Shown piece by piece: positions 54,660 through 64,000 of a DNA stretch of 64,000 nucleotides (positions are counted from its first letter, which is position 1; each line of letters begins with the position of its first letter). Origin of the DNA: Petrolisthes cinctipes (lineage: Eukaryota > Arthropoda > Malacostraca > Decapoda > Porcellanidae); NCBI GenBank assembly GCA_033782935.1, contig JAWQEG010002443.1, forward strand, positions 62,001-126,000, in the 5' to 3' direction. The position numbers were made by a program, and so were the translations under genes. The notes under the pieces were generated by a model. That model was not told the DNA's origin, searched no databases, and was given only the letters and a program-made list of their open reading frames with translations.

Positions 54660-56300
54660 AGTTGTAACACCCCTATTTATATATATATATCTATTTGGAG
54701 TATTTACGGGTGATAAGGTAAGTATTTTATATAAGATTGTACATAGTAGCTAGGCCTAGTTTATTAATGACGATTAATGGTTGGGGTAGTAAACTTCTTT
54801 TGAAGATGTGATATATGAACAGTACAAATAATGTTTATAGTTAGATGTTAAATATGAACAATAGAAATAATGAGTATAGTTAGGTAAATGAGTGAAATAG
54901 AGGAATAATTAAAACCTTAGGTGAGATTAATAGGAATGAAAAATACGTAATGATTAAGAGGTGAAGATTAATTTGAAAAATATTAATTGGATTACAGGGA
55001 ATAACCTGCATTTATAATTATAATTTATAATTACGAACATAACGTTCCTATGATATTACAGTAATAGTTCCTGCATTCATCTGTAACTTACTTAGAAAAT
55101 TATTTTAGTTAGGATGGTCTATTTTCTAAGTCACGGAGCAATACATACCTTGGATATATATAATACCGCAATATAATACTTTAACAGAGGAAGAAGGCAA
55201 TGTATTTGAATAAGGGAATATGTGTAAATTATAGTATGTAAGTAAATATACACCTTTGATGGTATAACTTATAAGAATGCCAGAAAATGAAATACGAATA
55301 GCACTACTTTGCTTGAAGGGCGGGGGGAGAGGAAGAGGGAAGGAGGAGGTTTCCCTGCTTCTCTCTTTCTCATTTTGTTTCCTACTGTGGTGGTATCAGG
55401 TAAGAGCCCAAGCTAGTTCTTGTTGTCCCTTATATACAGGGTGTCCCTTGTCTTTCCTTTCCAGCTTTGTCAAATGATAGTAGATGTATTTCTAAGATAA
55501 AAATACTCTATAAACATAGGTCTTCTGAGGTCTTGTTTGGCAGTTATGTTGAAATTAAAAATGCATGCACAAAGGGGAGGTGGTAAGCAATGGTGGCTGT
55601 TGTACTCGGTGTTGCCATACACTAGGCTGTTATTTTTAGTCTGTCAGCCGGCGAGATACAGAATACTTCTTATCCTGGTTTGACAGAACGGGGTTTAGGC
55701 AATATTAACAAGGGAGGGGGATAGTATGGTAGTATTATCATATTATTATTGTATTAACATTATTTTATGTTCCGTGTAATATAATAGAAAAATAAAACAA
55801 GTTTATAATTAGTTGAATATTTCCATCACCGATTTTAGCAAATAGACTGTGATCCTATATAGATATTAGTTCTCAATTCACATCACTGATTGTACCCCCG
55901 TTATAATTGTAGTCTGGGTTGCTTACTCACGTGCCTAATTAAAGTAACACTACGCTACACCCCAGCGTGTGTTCGGCTTGGGTCCTCTGTAAACTTGGTC
56001 TGGTGGTGGCAGCTGAGGAGGGACTGGACTTGTCCTTTGTAGGATTTTTTTTTAGTATTCGCAAGGCAAGTCCTGTTCCTCATTAGTCTCATGTTTTTTT
56101 GTTTGTTTTTTCCAGAACAGGTTGATCCAGCGATAGAGTAGGCACATACACTGGTGGCTTTTTGTTTTGTTTTGGCAGTGGGTTTTGGTTTTCCTCCCAA
56201 TATAGAGAAAATTGGCAATTAATAAACGATAGAAAAAGAAGGGAAAACTCTCCTTTACACTGATGCCAATGAGTGGAAAAGAAAACTCGTTACATACCTA
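54660..56300. other. AT-rich DNA, no recognised gene
   Basis: I found no motif-bearing frame. A 66-codon frame at 55,277-55,477 ends near a splice-like CAG|GTAAGAG (55,399) and an ACAGGGTGTCCC phrase (55,436-55,447). A minus frame at 55,955-56,218 (87 codons, Lys/Cys-rich) has no recognised domain. TTGCCA repeat-end phrases occur at 55,612. Confidence 0.5.
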
Positions 56301-56302
56301 CA

Positions 56303-56573
56303 CTTCCGGGTAGAATAAAAACACTCTCTAACCGATTACATGCACACACCACTTACTGCTGGGCCAAAATCATAGTGGTTGGAAGGAGACTAGCACTTGG
56401 GTTATAAAGATAGAACCAACCAAGGGATAAAATTTGGAAATAGTCTCATTCTGTTTCCCAGCTAATTTAACCTTAATAGAACCCAACCTGACCAAACCTA
56501 ACCTAACCAGGACCTAACCTAGCCGAGCTCGTGCATGTACTGGGTTAGAGAGTGTTTCTATGCATCCGGGCAC
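56303..56573. mobile_element. ~270-bp MITE with ~42-bp TIRs
   Basis: TTCCGGGTAGAATAAAAACA, CTCTCTAACC and ACATGCAC at the left are repeated in reverse at 56,531-56,573 (GTGCATGTACTGGGTTAGAG, AGTGTTTCTATGCATCCGGG). About 80% of the arm bases pair by eye. The loop includes CCTAACCTAACC-type sequence. Confidence 0.7.
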
Positions 56574-56740
56574 CCTGATCCCCACACTTCCCGGACCTAC
56601 ATACGGGGATCTATCTCTTGGCCAGCGTCCACAGTGACCCACGCTCGGTCACTACCTATGAGCCAAGCCAGGAGGTAACACGTCTTCCCCACCGGCTCCC
56701 GCACCATGCTGCTTCCCCCTACACTGCGTTGCCTTCTAGC

Positions 56741-56780
56741 GTACAGTTGAACACAGGAATTCGTGGTACAGCTGAGGTGG
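56741..56780. repeat. outer inverted repeat, left arm
   Basis: GTACAGTTGAACACAGGAAT and the next 20 bases (to GCTGAGGTGG) are the reverse complement, with about three mismatches, of 61,680-61,719. The arms sit just outside the Harbinger element. Confidence 0.85.
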
Positions 56781-57442
56781 TAAATGCTTACTGAGGGCCG
56801 TACTTTTAAAACCTTTCGCCAGGGCTGGCATTGGCGATCGGCAATTTCGTACTATTAAACACAGTGAGAGTGATCACCGGGCGCTTTATTGCCAGGGTTG
56901 GCGATGGAATAGCCTGGCGAACGTAAGTCAGAGTGAGGCCTCCCTTTCCCATGAGTGACAAAAAAATTTTCAATTAAATTTAACCATTGTGCACTATCAT
57001 TTTTTTAGTATCATGAAATAAAAAACACATAAATATATTAATTCTTGAATAGAGCTGTTTCGCGGTGATAAACGAGTTTTATTGCTTTCTGAAGACCGTC
57101 ACGATGCTAGTTGGAATTCAAGACATCTGTAGTGTCAGCTCTAGGTGCGGGAAATTCTTAAATCCCCCGACCGAAGTGAGTTATTACTCGAATTTTAGTT
57201 GCCGTTATTTTTAGGTTTAGACGTTATTATCTGTATATAAGTGCTATAATTGGTGTTTTTATGATGGTATCAACACTTTGGTTATATTGAAGAGGACTCA
57301 CATGCCTAATAAAGTGCTTTAATAGAGTGAGGTGAGCAGCATAGGCTATAGCCTACCTACTAACCTACCCTTTATGCCGCACGCCAAATGATACTATAAT
57401 TATATGGACTGCTTGTTGTAGTTTCCATGAATTTTACAGATT

Positions 57443-58636
57443 ATGGATCCATTACTAGAGTTTGAGGAGCTGGAAGTGCTTGAAGATGTAGAAAGGGAGA
57501 GACTACCAAGGAGAATTGTGAAAGACCGGTTAGATCTGTTCCTGTCCCTGACTGAAGATGAATTTACATCAAGGTTTAGGGTATCCAAGCAAACTGCAAC
57601 ATCCTTGCTTGCTAAGCTGCATTTACCAGAAGCCCATGATTCAAGAAATGATACCCCAGTAATAGTTGGTAATAATCAAATGGGTACAGTACTTTTCCTC
57701 AAACTTTTACCCTTTACTGTACATGAGACATTTTATTTTAACCCTTTCAAATATCTTTCCATTCCTTACTAAGGATGTCCTGTGCCACCTCACCTTCAAC
57801 TCCTCATCACCTTAAGATGGATGGCAACTGGAGATTTGCAGCTGTCAGTTGGAGATGCATTTGAAGTCTCACAGCAGTTTGTTAGCTCTTGCTCTTCACG
57901 TACTGTACGTGCCATTGCTGCTCTACTTCCTCAGTATGTACAGTTGCCTGCAAGGCATCAGCTGCAATCTGTGAAGGAGATCTTCAGTGCTATTGCTGGA
58001 TTTCCAGGTGTTATTGGGGCAATAGACTGCACCCACATCCCAATTCTGAGTATAGGTGGTCCTCAAGCAGAGCGATACCGTTGCAGAAAGGGTTTCTTTT
58101 CATTGAATGTACAAGCTGTGTGCGGTCCAGACTTGAAATTTTATAACATAGTATGTCGCTGGCCTGGATCAGTACATGACAGTAGGATTTTCAGGAATAG
58201 TGCTTTGTATATTCAACTGCAAGGACAAAATTATGATGGCCATCTATTAGGGGACTCAGCATATCCACTTTCCCTATTTTTAATTACTCCACTTTTGAAT
58301 CCCAGACTGCAAAGTGAAGTTAGGTACAATGTGGCTCAGGCTAAAACCTGCAATCCAATAGAAAGAGCATTTGGCATCTGGAAGCGAAGATTCCGTTGTC
58401 TCTCCATTCCCATGCGGTCAAATTTGGACACAAACATGGCTACAATTTGCAGTGCCGCTGTTTTGCACAATCTTGCACTTCAGTTTAGGGATGGATTGGA
58501 AAACATCAATGGTGATGATGATGGGGATAGTGATAAAGAAAATGAATATGAGCAGGATATCCCAAATGAAAATGTACATAATAGATATGCTGGACAAAGG
58601 AAGAGGGCAAACATAATCAGGAGTGTATTTGGTTAG
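57443..58636 (+). CDS. Harbinger (HARBI1-like) DDE transposase
   Basis: Exon 1 runs 57,443-57,668 and exon 2 57,774-58,636 (donor G|GTAATA, acceptor ACTAAG|GA, phase kept), giving 362 residues, about the usual length. Exon 1: MDPLLEFEELEVLEDVERER and RFRVSKQTATSLLAKLH, an N-terminal helix-turn-helix. Exon 2: LLITLRWMATGDLQLSVGDA and the DDE_Tnp_4 core with GAIDCTHIPI (Asp), VCRWPGSVHDSRIF, LLGDSAYPLS (Asp) and NPIERAFGIWKRRFR (Glu). All three catalytic residues are present and no stop interrupts it. It should cut at the GGGCCGTAC termini together with its Myb-like partner. The acidic tail (NGDDDGDSDKENE) is unremarkable. Confidence 0.9.
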
Positions 58637-59330
58637 GGACACCACAGTACAGTATGGAACAGAGACCCTTGAGATGGGCTCTTCATTGAGTGTAAACTAT
58701 AATTTTGTGTCTAATGGTGCATTCCACCCATACAGTATATGCTCGATGAGGGGCCTGTCACAAGCGTTTCTGTTCATCTGCTGACAACTGTGCATCACAC
58801 TTCAGTTGTTGACATCCATAAGCCATTTCTTTTTCCCTTCTACACATCCTGCCTGGCAGCTCCATCCTCAGTTTTCTTCTTCTAACACACCTTGCATCTC
58901 TCCTTCACCTGCATAAACCATTGTAGTATTGCTTCAATACTCCCAAGGAGTCATACCAGTACCTGTACTTAAGTTGTAAAGTACTGTACATGTACAGTAT
59001 AATTATGGACACATAAATTTCAGTGAAAAATAGGTGGTTTCATTTGTCAGCTGGTTTTCCATGTTTTCATGTTGGTAGGAAGTAATAAATAAAGCATTAT
59101 TTCATGCTTTAATACTACAAAATATAAATCCTTGCCAATGGATAAGTATCACATCTGCCTGAACAATGTCTGCAAGTCACCTTACATTTATTATCACATA
59201 CTGTACATTATTTGGAGCTGGTATATTCTGAAGACAATATTGCACATAAAAATAATATAACTAGTATCACATGCATCTTTGAACATTGTATCCTTAAGTT
59301 TAAGGGGAGATTCTCTTACTGGTATATTGT

Positions 59331-59385
59331 AGTGCTACCGATTCCTCCAGACTATGCCAGGAAACAGATCCCCTATTAATAACAT
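59331..59385. mobile_element. half copy of the GGTAAAT MITE
   Basis: GTAGTGCTACCGATTCCTCC and ATGCCAGGAAACAGATCCC match one arm of the family; it is inserted in the gene gap of the Harbinger element. Confidence 0.55.
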
Positions 59386-59400
59386 TTAGGTGGTCTGTAT

Positions 59401-59534
59401 CCAGAAATCACAAAAGAAAATCCCTCCCCCTATCATTAACATGACCTTTGTCTTTGAATGTTGCAACAAAAGTACAGTATTGTACTATAATTTTATTAAT
59501 GATAGGGGGAGGGATTTTCTTTTGTGATTTCTGG
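59401..59534. repeat. perfect 38-bp-arm hairpin
   Basis: CCAGAAATCACAAAAGAAAA and the next 18 bases (to CCTATCATTA) are exactly repeated in reverse at 59,497-59,534; the loop is 58 bases. It lies between the 3' ends of the two convergent Harbinger genes. Confidence 0.92.
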
Positions 59535-59682
59535 AAATGTAACTTGATTTGTATGAAACAGAACAGGTGTCGAGATGTTTGCTTTTAGCACAGAAAGTTG
59601 CAGGACAATGAACCCTCCTGCATACCCCAATAAGTATTTTGGATGGAACTCACTACTGAGGATATGAGGTTATGTATTAGGC

Positions 59683-61284
59683 CTAATTCAGTGGTGTATT
59701 CAGTAATTCTTGTTCATGTTTTTCTAAGAATAGTCTCTTTTGAAGTTCCTGAACTTCTCGCTGGCCTTCATAATAGGATGTCATCAGCTTCTTTTCGTGT
59801 TCTATCAAATCTAAACGTTTATTATGTAACTCACGGTCCATCTCCCTCAGCAGATAATTCCTTTCTGATGCCAGCTTCAGTGCTTCTTGTTTTTCTCGGG
59901 AGGCCAACTTCTTTTTATTCAAGCAGGGCCGATTCTGCTTTGAAGTCGATGGCTCCTCCCCTGTAGTTACTGGATCACCATCAGGCACTGGTGTTGATGT
60001 CCTCCTCTCTTCAGGGTCGTTAACCTCCACCTCTGTCAAAGACAGTATCACTGTCCCATCCTCTGAAACAATAATAAAAAAAGAGGACATTACACTATTA
60101 AGCTTGTATTGCTCTTAACAGCATTGAACTTAGGAGAATATAACTGTTCTACCCTTGTAAGATATAAAATAAACCAATTCACTAACCCTGAAATTGAACA
60201 AAAGTAAAATGATACTCCAATGTTCGGGTAATGTATACACAGGATAATCACTTTATAATGTAGCTTACCAGTATTTTCAAAAACAGCATTTTCATGATTT
60301 CCTCGGTCACTTTCCCATGTATTTCCCAGTGGTTCCAACTCCTCCTCAAGCAAGGGAAGGACAGCAGCAGAAACAGAATCCACTGGCTTTGGTTGTGGAC
60401 CTCCTCCAGTTTTTCTTCTCTCTGCCTTATTACGAGTGTAGTCCTTCTTGGTTCTGGAAAGGTATTCAGGAAAGATTAATTTGATGATTTTTCAAGCACA
60501 ATTCCTTATTATTTTATTTAGGTTACGAAGTTAAATTAGGTCTCAAGTTGTTGGTCTCATTCTGTTGGGGACCAATTTTTTTTTTTTTTTTTTTATTATT
60601 ATTATTATTTTTATTGCTGTAGAAGGCTCACGTAGGTTGGATTTGGTTTACATAAGTTAAGGTTTTGGGTTAGCATTGTCTAGTGTAAGTTAATGCTATT
60701 TGCCCCATGTCACAGTTATGGTACATACTGGTGTATCCTTCAAAATGTCAAAACTTTACCCAAAAAAATGATATCTACAAAATAGCCTGAGCATTGCCTA
60801 TACTAATGGTTCACTGAAAAATCCACAAGCAATAGCTCCTTATTACTCCTATTTCTCATGTTAACTCATTTTTTCCTTACCTAGTGAGGAGTTTTCTTGT
60901 GGCAGGCAAGTGGCAAAACTTCCTGGCTATCTCATCTCCATATTACCCATATGTATGCACAATTTGCACATCAACTAGGCCTACATCCCATTCATATTAT
61001 CATGCATTATACAGTACATGTTTCATATGCAGTGTCACTTACCTATTCCTTATATTTTCCCATATTTTCCTAACTTGCTGAGAAGTTTTCTGGTGCCCAG
61101 TCGAGTCGCTGAACTTCCTGGCTATCTCCTGCCACACCATTGCCTTCTTACTGACGGCACAAAACTTCGTGCTTTTGTCATTGATAATGTCCATATACAT
61201 CTTCATTATGTCTACAAGCACTTCTTTATCTCCAGTTGTTACAGGAGCAGCCCGCTGAGTCCTCCTGTCGATATTTCCTGCCAT
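59683..61284 (-). CDS. Myb/SANT-like partner protein of the Harbinger element
   Basis: Three exons on the minus strand: 61,284-61,043 (donor ATAG|GTAAGT), 60,453-60,269 (acceptor CTTTCCAG, donor CTG|GTAAGC) and 60,062-59,683 (acceptor TTGTTTCAG). Their lengths (242+185+380) give exactly 268 codons plus stop, and phase is kept at both joins. The N-terminus is a Myb/SANT-like domain: KEVLVDIMKMYMDIINDKST, KAMVWQEIARKF, TSQQVRKIWENIRNR. The middle is low complexity (RRKTGGGPQPKPVD, SLTEVEVNDPEE). The C-terminus (SREKQEALKLASERNYLLRE and MTSYYEGQREVQELQKRLFL) is a coiled coil. In Harbinger systems this protein brings the transposase to the nucleus and to DNA ends. Confidence 0.88.
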
Positions 61285-61679
61285 TTTCCTCCGTGGTGAG
61301 CGTGGCGACCGTTATTCTGAAGGTTGAAGCAGATGTAAACTAACAGGGACTTCCCGCCCGTTTTCCGAAAATGCGCAAGATTCCGAAAAATTAACCCTGG
61401 CGAACACTCTCGTTCGCCAGCATTGGCGATCGCTAATGCTGGTAAATATTGGGTTTTAAAAGTAAGGACGTCCTCACTCACGCGATCGCCTGGCGCAACT
61501 TCGCCAGGCGATCGCCAGGCTAGGCAGAAGGTTTAAAAGTACGGCCCTTAGCTCCTCCCAGTATGAAATTCCTTAACGACAAAAAAGATTTACCAGGGGC
61601 AGAAACTATGATGTGGGATATCGACGTTAAGCAAATACCAGACAAAAGTCACTGGTTATAAGAGAGAGACAAGCATCTT

Positions 61680-61719
61680 CCACCTGGGCTGTACCACGAA
61701 TTCCTGTGTCCAACTGTAC
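61680..61719. repeat. outer inverted repeat, right arm
   Basis: CCACCTGGGCTGTACCACGA and ATTCCTGTGTCCAACTGTAC pair with 56,741-56,780. Confidence 0.85.
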
Positions 61720-61849
61720 CTTCTGCTGCCTCTATGCTACAGCACAGTCACCCTGAAGCATCGCCTAGACACCTACAAGCCACACTGCACCTACTACAAG
61801 CAACTCTACAGTCTGGACAGTGGGACACTATTACTACTTGTGCTTGGGC

Positions 61850-61952
61850 TCTCTCTACACCACCTTTTGTAGTACCTTTATAATAAACTGTGCCCTGTAT
61901 TGGAGTCTACTGTTCACCTATCCTGTAGTAAAGTGCCCCTGACGTTACAATA
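61850..61952 (+). mobile_element. possible LTR 3' end
   Basis: The sequence CTTTATAATAAACTGTGCCC, then GGAGTCTACTGTTCACC, ends CCTGACGTTACA at 61,949. A polyadenylation signal ~75 bases before a ...ACGTTACA end resembles the R-U5 part of an LTR. The start was not found; it may lie before the Harbinger insertion. Confidence 0.35.
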
Positions 61953-61954
61953 GT

Positions 61955-62022
61955 AAGATGGATAGCAAGATGGATAGTAAGATAGATAGCAAGATGGATA
62001 GTAAGATGGATAGATATTAAGA
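61955..62022. repeat. GATGGATAGTAA / GATAGATAGCAA tandem repeat
   Basis: About five 12-bp units with A/G changes (AAGATGGATAGT, AAGATAGATAGC). Confidence 0.88.
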
Positions 62023-62455
62023 TAGTATATTTATCATAAATTTCCCTACTATTTACCTCAAAAGTTCCCTGAAAATAATCGAATATTTACATGCTTAATA
62101 ATTATTTCGTCTGGTAAAAATTTCCCCATTTACTCTTGAACAATATTTATATAATTTTCCCATTGATACCTCTACTTCCCCATGTCCAGGGAAAATACCC
62201 CATACTTGGCAACACTGATTTTTAATCAGCTGATCACCACAAATGATGCCAACATATTAACTTTTTTGGGAAATATTATTGATTTTTTCTATTTACGGCC
62301 TAAAAACGTAAATATGATGTTATATAATAATTATGTCAAAATTTTAATTTATAGTGATTTATTTTGTAAATGTTAATAATTACTACTACAATTTTTAATG
62401 TGAAATAAATACAGATAAGCGTAATGATATATTTATTTATTTATTTATTTACATA

Positions 62456-62884
62456 CAGTGGTTCTCAAACTGGGTGTCGCGGCACCCCTGACAGTGCCTA
62501 GGGGTGCCACAAGATTGTCATGAATTTTGTCTTGGCTAAATCGTCTCAAGGTACATTTGTAAAACAGTGTTTGTAGCAGTTTGCCTATAATTAATTGTCA
62601 GTGTAGGAAGGTACTCGCTCTAATATTTTTCTAAAATATAGGTAGATATTTCCTTTTGCACACTTGTAATAATAATAATAATAATAATAATGTACAGTAC
62701 CATATGTTAATTTTGGTTTGAGTATGGATAATAATTTTAAATAATTAATTAAAGTCATTTAAACAGGTACAATTGTATATCAAAAGTTAATTCATGTGAG
62801 GAGGGGTGATGGTGAAAAGGGGTGCCACAGCAAGGATTATTTAAATTCAGGGTGCCATCACTGAAAAAAGATTGAGAACCACTG
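62456..62884. mobile_element. hAT-type MITE, 429 bp
   Basis: Termini CAGTGGTTCTCAAACTGGGT and the inverted CAGTGGTTCTCAATC are the widely seen hAT ends. The internal GGGTGCC...GGCACCC pairs extend the symmetry. ATTTACA occurs at both sides (offset by two bases on the left), a possible 7-8-bp target duplication. No ORF. Confidence 0.82.
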
Positions 62885-63127
62885 ATTTACAAAATGGATG
62901 CTTGGAAAATCAAACGAGGAATTAAGGTTTCATTTTTTTGTTTGTTTAATATTTTTAATATTTAATAGCAGAAGAAAATAGTGAAATATACATTTAAATG
63001 CCATTATATGACTGCAGAAAAAATTTATATATTTAAATGCCAATATAGTACAGATAAAATAATGATAAAATATACAATAAAATGCCATTATAGACCTCCA
63101 GAAAAAAAGAAAAGAAATATACAGTAA

Positions 63128-63489
63128 GGCCGTTGTCACACTATGTGGCTCCGCTGCTGCGGCGTCGCCGCAAAATGGCGATAAAACATATAAACAAATG
63201 AGAGGTGTCACACCCTGCAGCGTTGCCGCACCCTGTCGCACCTCGCCGCAGCATGCTGAGGAAAGGCCTCATTGCCACATCGTGCTGCATATCATGTCGT
63301 CCAAGACAAGCCAAGAAAAGCTTTTGTATCTTTTTGTTCCTTATTCTTATAATAGTGATTAGTGATTAGTCATGTACTTATATTAATACAAATTGTGCTG
63401 AATACCACAGTGTAACACGGAACAGCATTTGTGGCTCCAACGCTACGGTGAGGCCGCAGCGGTGGAGCCACATAGTGTGACAATGGCAT
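63128..63489. mobile_element. TAA-flanked MITE, 362 bp
   Basis: Left TIR GGCCGTTGTCACACTATGTG and right TIR, reversed, TGCCATTGTCACACTATGTG pair for about 30 bases into GGCTCC. TAA is duplicated on both sides, which fits PIF/Harbinger. The inside has GC-rich GCTGCGGC/CGCCGCA motifs and GACAAGCCAAGAAAAG. A diverged copy is at 39,498-39,862. Confidence 0.82.
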
Positions 63490-63557
63490 AAAAGGATAGT
63501 ATTGGCCTGCAGAAAAAAAAAAAAAAAAATATATATAGATATATATATTTTATTATT

Positions 63558-64000
<443 letters not shown>

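Larger units (their letters stand above)
56795..61547. mobile_element. PIF/Harbinger transposon, two intact genes
   Basis: TIRs start GGGCCGTACTTTTAAAACCT (left) and GGGCCGTACTTTTAAACCTT (right, reversed). CGCCAGG/GCGATCGCC motifs lie subterminally on both sides. The flanking triplets are TGA and TTA, an imperfect TWA-type 3-bp duplication. Inside are a DDE transposase (+) and a Myb/SANT-like gene (-), the two proteins expected of Harbinger elements, both open through all exons by my reading. A half MITE and a hairpin (59,401-59,534) sit in the gene gap. At 4.75 kb it looks complete and possibly able to move. Confidence 0.9.

Noticed and set aside
55277..55477. Short exon-like ORF before a GTAAGAG donor
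   Set aside because: Composition is simple (GGGRGRGKEE, LLLSFSFCFLL), and no partner exon or homologous motif was found nearby.

Overview
The window is a eukaryotic, repeat-dominated stretch. It has no prokaryotic signals: no operons, no Shine-Dalgarno sites, no CRISPR arrays. Reading frames are split by introns with GT/AG junctions. There are very long dinucleotide and compound microsatellites, degenerate GGTTA (TTAGG-type) arrays, and non-LTR, LTR and DNA transposons of kinds common in arthropods. The style of the LINE reverse transcriptases and the CA/CT/AT microsatellite load suggest a decapod crustacean. That assignment is an inference from family resemblance, not a database result.

Layout. 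0-9.7 kb: a MITE whose loop has expanded into a 1-kb minisatellite, a two-exon gene piece on the minus strand (1504-2522), a solo LTR (3099-3373), a TIR element (3595-4237), a tRNA-derived SINE and many tandem repeats. 9.7-14 kb: a decayed CR1-like LINE with a PHD-type ORF1. 14-19.6 kb: low-complexity DNA, a 36-bp minisatellite and a palindromic AT repeat. 19.6-23.7 kb: two LINE fragments and a gypsy fragment. 23,850-30,769: a full-length Ty3/gypsy element (minus strand) with 328-bp LTRs, 4-bp target duplication, a tRNA-Trp-type primer site and gag/pol broken by frameshifts; it resembles the CsRn1 group. 30.8-38 kb: LINE debris and foldback repeats. One foldback copy was split by a 3.68-kb element (32,369-36,051) with 3-bp TSD and a decayed MADF gene. 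38-40.6 kb: foldbacks, a possible Helitron end and nested TIR elements.

41-46.4 kb holds two tail-to-tail, intron-containing, decayed genes: a THAP/HTH/DDE transposase (+) and a SWIM/YqaJ nuclease-like protein (-). They look like the two genes of one ISL2EU-type DNA transposon. 46.6-49.8 kb is a C2H2 zinc-finger gene whose 3' fingers are split by a poly(A)-tailed retroposon and by a DNA element that itself carries a 1.2-kb solo LTR. A Tc1/mariner copy follows (49,825-50,836), then two LINE remnants (51.5-54.6 kb).

56,795-61,547 is the best-preserved element: a PIF/Harbinger transposon with matching TIRs, a two-exon DDE transposase (362 aa) and a three-exon Myb/SANT-like protein (268 aa) in convergent orientation. 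Both are open by my reading. The window ends with a hAT MITE, a TAA-flanked MITE and a second palindromic AT repeat. Host genes are few: the zinc-finger gene, the 1504-2522 gene piece and possibly one exon near 18.5 kb. All splice sites were placed by eye.
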